DNA from: Carallia brachiata
Lineage: Eukaryota > Streptophyta > Magnoliopsida > Malpighiales > Rhizophoraceae
NCBI GenBank assembly: GCA_021464245.1
Contig: JADCRB010000075.1
Location: 2,657,706 to 2,721,705 of the forward strand
Length of the DNA stretch: 64,000 nt
Direction of reading: 5' to 3'
In this document: piece by piece, positions 13,160-24,490 of the stretch
How the letters are laid out: each line of letters opens with the position of its first letter
How positions within the stretch are numbered: the stretch's first letter is position 1
Translations under genes and position numbers: made by a program
The notes under the pieces: model-generated
Databases searched by the model: none
What the model saw: the letters and a program-made list of their open reading frames with translations, nothing else
What the model was told of the DNA's origin: nothing

Positions 13160-13190
<31 letters not shown>

Positions 13191-13673
13191 AAGGAGGGAG
13201 GAAAGAGGAGGGAGGGGAGAGAAAGGGAAGGGAGAGAGGAGAGGGAGTAGAGAGAAAGGAAAGAGAGAGACGAGGAGTGAGAGAGAGGAGGGAGGAGAAA
13301 GAAAGGAAAGGGAGGAGCGAGAAAGGAAAAAGAGAGAAGAGGAGTGAGAGAGAGAGAAGGGAAGAGAGAGAAGATGAGAGAGAAATAAATTTTTTAAATT
13401 TTATGTTAATTTTTTAAAAAATATTTAAAATTTATTTTAATTAAGAGAATATTTTAATAAATATATCATTTATTAAAACTAATTCATGATGTGCAATAGA
13501 TTAGTACATCGAAATTAGAGGGATAATATTATTTCATATTCATGAGATAGTAAATTCACACTAACTTATCTTATACATATTTTATTAATCAACCAAATAT
13601 AGACTAAGATGAGATAGTTGACCACTAGTATATCTTATCATATTCTATCATATCCTATGAAACAAATGCACCC
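12674..13673. mobile_element. Candidate non-autonomous DNA transposon with long imperfect terminal inverted repeats
   Basis: The left end reads GGGTACATTTGGTACA and the reverse complement of the right end reads GGGTGCATTTGTTTCA. Partial complementarity continues for roughly 150 bases inward (for example TAGCCTATATT against TAGTCTATATT, followed by TATAAGAT-like blocks). The flanks are TAT on the left and TAA on the right, compatible with a decayed TTA/TAA-type duplication as in PIF/Harbinger (Tourist) elements. No transposase frame is present. The centre is replaced by a purine-only tract (13156-13390). Class assignment is inference. Confidence 0.55.
13156..13390 (+). repeat. Homopurine (G/A) tract of about 235 bases
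   Basis: Almost every base on the plus strand is A or G, with only a handful of C or T interruptions, in patterns such as GAGAGA, GGAGGGAGG and AAAGGAAAG. It lies in the middle of the candidate transposon. Mirror-symmetric purine runs like this can form triplex DNA. Confidence 0.9.
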
Positions 13674-16157
13674 TAAGAGTATTTGTTGCTTAACCAAAAA
13701 TAATAATAACAATAATAAAACCGAATATTTTGAAAAACTGTACATTGTTCTGTCTTAGAAAAAATTTGGTTTTATTTAAATAATTTTAAAGTAACAATAA
13801 AATATTGTGAGTTATTAAATAATTAAATTTATTAAAAATAAAAAAATAAATAAATTATTAAATATTATCTAATAAAATTATATAATTATTTATAATCAAT
13901 TATTTAAAGTTACTTAATATTACCCTCTTCTCTTTCTAAGTTGCAGCTAAGAAATCTAAGAATATTGGGCGGACCCATGAGTGACTATCGGGGAGGCTCT
14001 TTAGCTGTTGCGTTATCTATTTGGTAAAGAAAAAGAAAAGAAAACACACAATTCAAAGTATTTTTTGTTGTTTGGGAAAAGTGAAAGGAAACCGTGCGAA
14101 AAGTTGCATAATAACAGTACCAATGTCCTTTTATATAGTATTTGAGAAAAAAAATTTCAGAAATAAAAAAAAAAAGTGAAAGTACCTAAATACCCAGCCC
14201 ATCATATACTCCACCCAATGCCCTTTCTCGGTCATTTCCGTAAAACACTGAACATGACATGAAGCTGCTTTTGTCCTGAACAACCCCAGTCGTTCTTCAT
14301 CTTCCACCCACAACTCCATCATCTTCACCATTAGACCAAAATCCAACTCGTCACCACGATCTCTCCTCTCTAATGAGTGTTGCATTTGCTTCCTCTTGAG
14401 AACAAAAAAGTACAAGTAATAAGAGGGGTAGTTTAGTCATTTTATTTATATAATTATCTTTTTTATATTTTCTCTTACACTCTAAATATATTAATCTACT
14501 GTCAAAATATATATATTAATTCACTTTCTTTTAATTTTTTTTTCACATTTTTCTATTTATCTAAACAATAAATTCATTTATTTTTTTTATAATTTTTTAT
14601 AATTATTTTTTTTAATCACTTTTTTTTCAACCAAAATCTTATTATCCATCAGGGGGATAAATATCTGAAAAGAAACGTAGGCAATTTATTTCAATTTTTT
14701 TCTTGTATGAGCAATGTGTCCCATCATTAGTAAAAGATAAACTTTTAGTATGATTTTTAGTAACCCTAACGTTCATCTTTTTCTATAGGCAGGTCTGGAT
14801 ATTTTTTTGTCAATTAAGTTTAACTAATATTTGAATTAGAAAAAATTAAATTTGAAAGTAAATTTAATACTAATTAAGTTATAATTTACTAATGGGTCAA
14901 ACATATATCAGTGCAAAAAGCAAATAATAACACTCTTTAGGACAACCACCAAACATGACCTTAAATTTAGGATTAAGCATTAATATGGGAGTAAAAAATT
15001 GATTCACCTACGCAAAGGGATCCGTCCAATGCTCGATTCACCTTTTTTTTTTTAATTTTTTTTCCCGTTCTTCTTTATAGGATTCGTTTATTCTCTCTAA
15101 TGGTATAGAAGAAAACGGAGCATTTCTTAGCCAAAAAAAAAAGGACAAAATTTTTTTTTAATAAAGGATAAAATTATTTTTCCTGAATGTTATAAATATT
15201 CGTGACATATACAAACTAGAAGAGTTTAAATTTTTGGAGGAAAAACACTACCATTTTTTTTTTGTCTTTAGAAAAACTACTTTGTAACCATGCCATAAAG
15301 CCTTTTATCGGGGTCAACCGAAAAACAAAAACAAAAGTTTAGTATTCATCCTTTAATAATTATATTTAGTATATATTGTGACAATTTTATTTATTTTTAT
15401 AATAAATTGATAAAATATAATATAAAAAATTAATACGTAATTTTTTATTATAAAAAAATAAATATTAGTATAAAAATAATTAAGTTCATCTTATAAAATA
15501 TATTTTATATGTATATTATTTACATACAAAAATATATGTGCGAAACTAAACTCAAAACAAAAGTTATAACCAAAGTCATGCTTTTCCCTTTTCACTTTTA
15601 ATAAAAAAATAAAAAAACAGGATTAATATCTTATAATCTTATTAAAGAGTAAATGATTATAATATTTTTTTACAGAAGATAATGAATCGTAAATTTATTC
15701 TTACTATTTGATCCTTATAGAATTTAAATTTACAATTTTTCATATGTATTTGAATTTCTTTTATCTATTTAATAATAATATATTATTGGAGCAACAATTA
15801 AGTTTCATATTCGTATTGAAACAGTGCATCAGATCACGGCCAAAAAAGTTGATAATCATGTTATTGTGGGACCATTTAAGGCAACAGCTAGGTTAGGATT
15901 CATTATTAGCCAATAATTGGATGAAATTAGAAGTTGATAATCGTTAAAAGTTGCCCCGAAGAGGAAAAAAAACAAAGAAACTTTAAAAAGGGCAATTTTT
16001 TAAGTATAGTAACAGCATCTGTCATAGAAATAGGCGATAATAACACATACAAAGTCATGATTTTTCCCCGTCTTCTAAGATTCTCAGCATACATAAGGAA
16101 AACACACACGCTACATGATGCTTTATTACAGTGCACTATCAGGATTAGTCTCCATTT

Positions 16158-17510
16158 CTATAGACTACAAGTCACCTGTGGCTGGCTGTGAGTTTTCTTC
16201 TGAACCAGTGGAACTAAAACTTCAGAAGAAAGCCCTACTCCCATAAAACACACGGGAACCGGCGTTCTTAGACGCGTCCGTCTTCTGATCAGAGTAGAAC
16301 TTCCTGTGCTGGCTGGTCCGCTATCAAAGTCCAAAGGAAGCTTCATCTTTGCCAATGACTCGGTGAATTGCTGCATGCTTTTCATGTACATGTCCACTAT
16401 GTCCTGCTGCACCACGGTTTGCTCCGGCTCAATGTTGACATTGATTATAGGCTTTGCGATTTTCTCACTGGGTGGCTTGCCGGAGGAATCACTCTCGCCA
16501 TCTTTAACATCTAGACCCTTTTTCTCTTTCTGGGCTGACTCTTGGTCCTGGTTTGGCATTTTAAAAGCTTCTGGAGCATCTGAAGTTTCCGAGCTCACAG
16601 CAAGAGAGGGAGATGAAATGTCATCAGTGGATTCGCTGCTTGGGGGAGAATCACGCTTGGGAACTTGGACAGAATCAACAGCAGCGGCTGAGAGGCTTTC
16701 CACGAGATGAACTCCCGTTTCTGAACTAGGTTGATTTTCTGTATCAGACGTGGCCAGGCTCTCAGTGGTTTCAGTTTCCATACTGGCACATGGGAGCCCA
16801 AAATACTCTGAAACCATCATCTGGTTCTCTTTCACAATATGTGGATCTGGGAATTCGATCTTGTCGAAATCACTAGGCACCGACTCCGAGTCCTGTATGG
16901 TCATTTGCGATGCCAAAGCAGAAGAAATTGCTGGAATAGCCATTACCTCTGGAGAAGCACCATTATACGAAAGAAAGAGCTGAACAAACCCTGCTGGAGA
17001 ATGGAACAAATCTGTTGAAGAAAGAGGAAACTCCTTCTCCAACTTTCCATTCTCGAGCAGGACATCAGACAAAGGAACCAAGGCGAACCCTAATAACTGA
17101 TCCTCGAGATAGTTCTTCACCCTGCTCATCATGAATATCTCACACTTGAGTGAGCAATCTACAGTCTTAACATTTAGGCGAAGATTCTCATTGAAGACAG
17201 GATTCCTCCCACCACCATTGATGATTTTGGTGGAGACAGTAGTTTCAGGATCACTAGTCAGGCAAAGCTTAGCATAAACATCTTGCTTGTGGTAAATGCA
17301 TATGTTATGGATGTCCCTGGCCTGTTGTACGTAAACCTCAAGGACTCCAATGAAGCCCTCCAAATCGCCAACCCAAGCTTCATTGTTGGTAATATCAATT
17401 ACCCTCGAGAAGGTATTAGAGCTCCGAACTGAATAGTCAGATTTGCACTTTGTTGGCTCAGCAGCAGCAGAGGTCTTGAACGGAGACACAACAGATTGAG
17501 GGGAATCCAT
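16158..17510 (-). CDS. C2-domain (CaLB-type) lipid-binding protein
   Basis: Single coding exon of 450 aa. Start chosen at 17510 (ATGGATTCCCC), because the 13 residues upstream in frame come from the 5'UTR and cross a splice acceptor at 17532. A C2 domain covers about residues 48-185 (begins GFIGVLEVYV; contains QDVYAKL, NPVFNE and DQLLGFALVPL). From family knowledge, plant proteins of this type bind membranes, sometimes Ca2+-dependently; some acidic loop positions are present but the Ca2+ set cannot be confirmed. The rest is a Ser/Glu/Pro-rich, probably disordered region, then a conserved-looking amphipathic stretch near residues 380-410 (DMYMKSMQQFTESLAKMKLP) and a basic tail with RRRTRLRTPVPVC. 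No transmembrane segment. Intact frame. Confidence 0.85.
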   Translation of the reverse strand: MDSPQSVVSPFKTSAAAEPTKCKSDYSVRSSNTFSRVIDITNNEAWVGDLEGFIGVLEVYVQQARDIHNICIYHKQDVYAKLCLTSDPETTVSTKIINGGGRNPVFNENLRLNVKTVDCSLKCEIFMMSRVKNYLEDQLLGFALVPLSDVLLENGKLEKEFPLSSTDLFHSPAGFVQLFLSYNGASPEVMAIPAISSALASQMTIQDSESVPSDFDKIEFPDPHIVKENQMMVSEYFGLPCASMETETTESLATSDTENQPSSETGVHLVESLSAAAVDSVQVPKRDSPPSSESTDDISSPSLAVSSETSDAPEAFKMPNQDQESAQKEKKGLDVKDGESDSSGKPPSEKIAKPIINVNIEPEQTVVQQDIVDMYMKSMQQFTESLAKMKLPLDFDSGPASTGSSTLIRRRTRLRTPVPVCFMGVGLSSEVLVPLVQKKTHSQPQVTCSL

Positions 17511-17531
17511 TACACTGTTTTGAAAATATAC

Positions 17532-18848
17532 CTGGCAAACACAAAACACAATCGAACTTGAGAATCAAGTGGTGTCAACAAGAACCCAATGGTTAAAAGG
17601 GGAAGGAAACCGTAGCTTTTCCCTACTCAATCTCAAACCCAGAAATCCAGCCAAAAGGAGGACACTTCCGGCAGTAAGTAGTAATTTCTCAAATAAATTC
17701 TTAGATGCAAAAATAGATCCCAGGACTCAGAACATACCCAGGAACAAATTCACAGGTCTAAACCCTAGTTTCTAATAAGATAACAGAATTCTCTAATTCC
17801 AGGAACGGGATCCAAATTGCAAAGAATAGATATCATGCATGAACCTTAAGCCAAGCGATTCAGACCTCAAACGCACCTTGAGATGAAGAAAGCACAATAT
17901 TCTTTAAAGACAGAAGATTAAAGATTCACAAAACAAAACCTTCAAGCTCAGCATGAACTACTTTGAAGTCCAAATATCAACATTAAAGCATGAAGTCCCA
18001 ATCCAAAAGAAAAAAAAAAAATCCTCGAAACCCAACGAAAAAGTATAGACCTGGAAAACAAACGACCGTAAAACAACAAAACCTCCCATTTATAACTACC
18101 AGGCAAGACCAAGAACTCAGAAACAGACCAAAAAAACTGGCACTTCTGAAAGAGCTTAAGCAATCACAAGCTCTTCAAACCCAACCCCAGAAGCCTAAAT
18201 CCTCAAAATTGAAAATTCCCTTGAACTCCTCTTGACCAAAAAACCACAAAAAGAAAGTCAAAAGCAGCAAAAGACTCATCAAATAACCAGATCTCCACAA
18301 AGCTATCAACTTTTCCACAGCAGAAGGCAGCATCCAAGGGGAGTGAAACAGCAAATACAGCAACCCCACATCCCAACACATAATTCACATGCAACATCGC
18401 TAAAATTCCCTCGAAAAAGCCTCAATACAACATCAAAATTATTTTTTTTAAAAAAAAAGGCTTGGCTTTAGAATGAAAAGCATAAATTATATATACAAAT
18501 AAAATCAAAGACAAATAAATTTTCTCCTCGACATCCTTCAAAAGCACAAGAAAGTATGAAAAGATCTTACTGAAATTAAGCCAAAAATTTAAATTAAAAA
18601 AAAAAAAGATACAAGAAAAACTAAGAGATGGGGTATGTCTAAACTTGCCTTTAGCGGCGAAATCAAACTGAGTTGTCAAGAAACTGTGACTCTAATCCAA
18701 GATCTGGGAACTACCCAGTTCGTGATCTTGAAGTCTTTTTCTTGCTTCCGCTTTTGTTGTTATTGCAAGTATAAAATCTACTAATCAAGTGAGCAAGCAA
18801 GCAGGCAAAGACAAACTAGCTACGCAATATGTGCATTATATACGGAAT
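17532..18848 (-). promoter_or_regulatory. 5'UTR intron, leader exon and TATA box of the C2-domain gene
   Basis: On the minus strand the acceptor TTTGCCAG lies just upstream of the ATG (coding exon begins at 17531). The best upstream donor is CTAAAG|GCAAGT at 18649/18648, a GC-AG type; no good GT donor is near. A TATATAA motif at 18836-18842 (minus strand) would place the transcript start near 18805. The intron contains AAACCCTA (17760-17767), the telo-box motif common in genes of growing tissue. Confidence 0.5.
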
Positions 18849-21232
18849 CTTGGACAAGATATCTCGGAGCCAATTAAAGTTTATACTATTCACAAAATAA
18901 ATAAATATATTAGAAGGATATTTAAAAAATTATTAAAAATTAAGTTTTAAATAATATTAAATATATTTATAATACAATAATAAATGTATTTAAATTTAAT
19001 TTCAAAATTTTTAAAAATACGTTTCTTATTAAATTTTTACCCACTTATCAAAACTTACGCAAAATATGTGTTAAAAAATATCAAAGGTCAACATTTATTG
19101 AGGTTTATAATAGATACAAAAATTGTGAACTAATTACATTTTTATGAAGCTAAAAATTAAAAATTATACGAGCATTGAAACCCAGCATTTATTTTATATA
19201 AATAATGTTTTTTACAAAATAAAAAATTATAATAACATAATAGATATTTATACAAAATTTGTAAATGTAAGTAACTATTATTATGTAATATAAAATATTC
19301 TATATTTAATTTTTTTTTTTTTTCAGTTCAAAGGAGAGATTGTGTGTTGGTGTGTTCCATCCTTATCTATACTTCAAATTTTGGGTATTAAAAAAATATA
19401 ATTCACATTTTAGTCAATTTTATAATAAATTAAACAAAAGGAAATTTTTTAATTTTGTGAAGAATTTTGAATTTTTGATATTTAAGTCCCACGCGTTTCC
19501 CGGCAAGCGAGGCAGTCACGGGACCAACGAAAGGTATGGTTTGAGGTGGGGACACTTAGAAAGAAATTAGGTTACTGTAGGAAGAAAAATAAATAAATAA
19601 ATACGATTTTTTAGTAGAAATAAATAAATATTGTTGACTGTGTATAGCTGCACCAATTATGGAGTAGTCACAATTGGCTTAGTTTCCTGAGAGAATAATT
19701 TTAGTAATACTTAAAGATATTTTCAAATATTTTTTTGATGTAAACTTGTTAGTCACACTTACGAGTTTTATTTACTTATTTTGTAAATATAATAAACACG
19801 TAATTTTATATCATAAAAAAAAATTTTATATTTATATTATTTTATTGAATGTTATTAAAAATTATTTTCTCCAACGTTAGATAATAAATTAACTTAGACT
19901 CCTACTAAAAGGAGTCAAATCAAAAAATGAGTTGGCGCTTTTATTTAATGAGAAATGCCTAGAGGGTTGATCCATTCCAGTCCCACACACAAACACAGAG
20001 ACAAAAAGTTTCTTGGATTCTTATTTCATATGACCAAACAACTCGTAGACTTATGAGTCTGGGGTTATGAATAATTGAATGCGTGGGACATAGAAAATGT
20101 CAATTATTAGGTACAGTCAGACCAATTGAGGTTTCTTTCAAAAAGGGAAGCAAGAACAGAAAAAAAGGGCCAAGATTTTTTTTTTCTTTAAACTTGACAA
20201 CACAATAATAAGTGAAGGGAAAAGTAGAGGGTCGGAATGAGGTTTGAATTTTAATTTATAGTTGGAGGACACTTCTACTAATCTACTAACGTTGATTCTT
20301 TAAAAGTCTAACACCCACGAGTAAAATGTTTATTTTATAAGCGTATATGTGTTATATGCATATTTATATTTATTTATACCAAACACTAACCATCAGCAAA
20401 ACAACAAATGAATCAATCTTATAGGATGACAAGTCTATTATCGGCATGGCATAATATCCAACTTTACAGAATTTTGTTACGCAGAAAATTTGACACAAAA
20501 CAGATGTAAGTTTATATTGCACGTTAAGTTTTACTATCAGATGAATTACAAAATGCTACAGCAATCAAACAGCCTGTAAACATTTCAAAGATTTGAGAAA
20601 TTGGAGAATTTCACACTTTTCTAGAGGGAGTTAGAAACCCCACTAAATAGATGGCAGCACTAGCTTTATTGTTGTTAACTTTGTTTTATTGGACCTCAGG
20701 AGCTGCTTTCCATCACAAGGTCCTTGACTTTAAGCTTTATTTTTAATCAAGCTGAAGTAATGCAGAGAAACTTTTCAAGCATGAGTCATCTTCTTAGAGC
20801 TAGAAATTTGAGAGAAATCAAAGACCCTAAAATTATGGTGGGGTTCTCCCTGCTTTTTAATTCACATCACTTGGAGAGGAGGGGTCCACTATTCAATGAA
20901 CTTTAACACCTTTTGAACATCTTACAATTAAGGTCGCAAAAAAAAACTTCACACAATTTATCCAAAGTAGACTTTTCAAAGGATATGGCCTACAAGAACA
21001 AGACCCATGTACCCATATTGAGCCCCTTTTCCTTTTTGTTTTTTAAATACTTAGTACTTGGTAGTACTTTTTAAGTTTGATTAAAGTAAAATTAAACTAA
21101 TACATGTATTCAGTTGACTAAATTTTTTAAAAAATTATTAGTATCGTTAGATAAATAATTTTAATATTTTAATATTATTTAAAATTAAACTGTATAATAA
21201 AATTCTTTTTTTTGTTTACCTTTTTTTCAAGG

Positions 21233-21665
21233 ATTGTTGGGACCAAAGTTGTCAAAATCGGACCGATCATCAAATCAAAAATATTAGTGGATCAATATTC
21301 AATCGGTCGAACCAGTATTTGAACTGTATTTAATATATATATATAAAGTAATGTAATAAAATAATACTTATATATTGGTTAAATATTAATTTTTTACGTT
21401 TTAAGGATAAATTGAAAGTTTTGATATATTTAGAATTAAATTAAAATTTTAATTAAATTCATAATTCAAATTATAATTTAAATAAACTTTGAGATTTAAT
21501 TCAAACTGGTTGAATCGGTCCAATTTTTTACCAGTTTTGACCAGTTTTTACCGTTTCAAATCTTGTGACAATTTTTTCTCAAACCGAATCGGATTCCTGA
21601 TCGGTCACCGGTTAAATCGATCGGACCGGTCCGTCCGATCTGATTTTAATAAGCATTGTTGGGAC
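21233..21665. mobile_element. Candidate non-autonomous element between 11-bp direct repeats
   Basis: The sequence ATTGTTGGGAC occurs exactly at 21233-21243 and at 21655-21665, bracketing 411 bases. The inside is unlike its surroundings: GC-richer ends with repeated CGGTC / ACCGG / CGATC motifs and an AT-rich centre. The ends are weakly inverted (GTCAAAATCGGACCGATC on the left; ATTAAAATCAGATCGGAC as reverse complement of the right). An 11-bp duplication suits Mutator-like elements (9-11 bp) better than hAT (8 bp); this is inference. Confidence 0.55.
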
Positions 21666-24110
21666 ATTAAAAATCCCAAAATGATAGAGAATTAGCTATA
21701 GACTCATAGTCCTATACATAAAATCCTCCCTCTCTCTTTCTCTTTGTTTTTTTTTCTCTTTTCAACTTTTATTTAAATGACTGATAGAGATGGATGAGGT
21801 CACTAGATTATAATTTGTTGAATTTGAGTACCCTTTTAGGCTTTGTTTATCATTCTTTCACCTATTCACATTAGACTAATTTTTTGAACAAATGAGCTCA
21901 TAATTGGTGAAAGATTTTGGGGACTGATCACACTCATACTATTTCCAAATAAGATAACAAATTGAGGACAATATGTCTCTTTCACGATGTCCAAAAAAAA
22001 TCCAATTACAAACTTTTCCTTATAGTGGGGCGGTGAGAGTTATTGAAGATTTTGTTATGGGTGTGCTATGTTTGAAACAGAATAGGCTTCTTTTTTACTA
22101 ACTCAGACACTGTCTCAATGTGTTAAAAAAAAAAGACATTCTCTTCACTTTTTCCCCTATTCGATGGGCTAGATTTTTTTATTCTTAATTTTCACTAAAG
22201 TTTAGTTTTTGATGCGAGATTTCGGGTGTAAATTGGAAAGCATTAAAAATGATTTGTTGACCCAAAGACCAAAAAAGATGTTAGCTTTTTTTGACTCTTC
22301 TGAAAATTGTAAACAATATCATACGTAGCCACTTTTGTTTTGTTTTGTTTTTGTTTTTTTTTTGTTTTTAATATCGCAAACGAATAAGATATTGAAGAAT
22401 TGTCCACGATTAAAACTATAATTATCTTTTTTTACTACAAAAAGGAAACAAGATTTGGTGCCTTCACCAATTATTTTAGAAACACAAGATAAAAAAATAA
22501 AAAAAAGAGAATCTATTGTGTATCACCATTAACTGACAGAGGCATTTTTAAACCGGTTGTGCATCAACACTTTTGTGATAGATGCTTTTCTTAGATAAAA
22601 AGAGAATCTTTTGTTACTCCAAAAACAGAAATAACCTAGATTATTCAAGAATCGCGAGGTTAGAGTATCCGAAATTCATCTCAAACATGCTACAAATAGA
22701 TTTCCACCCTCTATCATTTTTTTCACTTTCTTTTTATTTCTTCATGCCCTCCTATGTGATAAATTTGATACTTGCACCTAAGATGCTCTAAACGAGTAAC
22801 AGTTATTCCAAAGGAAAAGTATTAGCTAACGATATTAGGTAATAATAAAATAATATAGACTATTAGAAAATTAAATTTTTTAAAAAAATAAATAAATTAT
22901 TAAATATTATTTAATAAATTGTGTGATTATTTTATTATTATTTAAAATTAATTTACGTAGAAAACCTTTATTCTAAATAAGTGTTAAATTCTCTCACAGA
23001 AAATTTCGTAGTTTTTTTCAATTTTTAATAAAATTATAAAAAAAGTCAAACCGAGTGCTCATTCAGCAACATGCTCATAATATTTAATACCATCGCCCTC
23101 AGCTAAACAATGCTTTGAGATTCCCGTGTGAGCAGTGGCTCATTGGATTATATGAAAGTCATTTGAAATTTGTGGCATCCTTGTTGTCTTTTATTGACTA
23201 TTGATCATGAGTGAGTCAATGCCCTTTGCCAAATATCACTCTCTCTATTTTACGTTCAATTAATTATAATTCATTTTAAACAAGTCTTATAGAACATTCC
23301 TGGTCCCTCTTGGAAATATTATTATAACCAATAAGATTAGGATCTAGAAAGAAAGAGACTTTAGATGCGAAAAGACCATATTTCTTGCGATTATTGGCTC
23401 TAAGGAGCTTTGGGATTGCAGTTTCTGTTTTTAAACTCCTGGAAATTAAGTGCTGAGGTACCTTCCTAAGCAAATACTGAATTGATTGCAACCTAACTCA
23501 CTAAAAAACAACAATGTATGCATATAGATATTGTGGGATTGTGTGAACAAAATGGCAAAGCAATGTATGCATGAAAGATTCTATCTTAGTGGAATTATCT
23601 AAGTACAAGGACTGAAAAAAACTGAGAAAATGGATGCTTTACTCAGCCTTCCATGTACCTACGAATTGGTCTCAATGCATAGGACAAAGACTTGGAGAAA
23701 AATGCCATAAAAATGAAACATCACTTTGGACCATTGAAAGGCATTAGGATAGACTTATGAATGACATCAAGCTATGCGTACGCAAGCCGCCCTCTCTAGA
23801 AGCTACACAATTGCCGGATCTTTTATTATTATTATTTTTTTAATCTGAATTACTGGATCATTTAATGATTGAAAAAGCAGCTCTGGATTGTCCTTCATGT
23901 TGTTGCTACCAGTCCTTGGAGCTCTGACCCGAACAAGCATCAACCTAGGTGAATTACCATCAGAGCAAGAGGGAGGTTTGAAAAAGCAGCTCTATATAAC
24001 CTATTGGACCAAATGGGTTACTAACATGGCCTGTGAGTAGACGAATTGGGCTTAAAACTTAACCCAATAGAAGACTATTGAGCCTATCATATATATGGGT
24101 CTTGGATACA

Positions 24111-24490
24111 TACTATTGAAGGCTTAAATGCTTTTTTTTAATTTCTGGTTTGAACTTTTTAAATTTTTTATTTAAAACTTAATCGTTTACTTTGTATTCT
24201 ATCTGAATCCTTTTGTAGTCAAACTGTTAATTTTTCTATTTGGCTAATAGAATGTATCTTAATGTTTAGTATTGTATTCGTTTAGTGAAATGAGCTTTTT
24301 CATTTAACTAAGAGAATGCATCTTAATGTTTAACACTGGATCCGTTTAGTGAAACAGAAAAACTAACTATTAGACTACAAAAGGACTCAAATATAATAAA
24401 AAGTAAACGTTTATGCTTTAAATAGAAAGTTTAAAAAGTTTAGATCTTAAATAAAAAAAAACATAAAGTTTTAGACCTCCAATAATACTT
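24111..24490. mobile_element. Foldback (inverted-repeat) element with an internal tandem duplication
   Basis: Left arm 24111-24236 and right arm 24357-24490 are imperfect reverse complements over about 125 bases. Matching blocks in order include TATTGAAGG/TATTGGAGG, AACTTTTTAAA, CGTTTACTTT and CCTTTTGTAGTC. The loop holds two diverged copies, offset by 64 bases, of a unit with GAATGTATCTTAATGTTTA and CGTTTAGTGAAA. No coding capacity. It looks like a MITE; the single-stranded form would make a long hairpin RNA if transcribed. Confidence 0.65.

Larger units (their letters stand above)
10621..16157. other. Intergenic region with repeats, no gene supported
   Basis: Contains a (CT)n microsatellite, a repeat fragment near 12040-12130, a 1-kb transposon-like element (12674-13673), and very AT-rich DNA at 14400-15700. 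Open frames here are short and unconserved. The last few hundred bases hold the 3'UTR of the minus-strand C2 gene. Confidence 0.6.
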
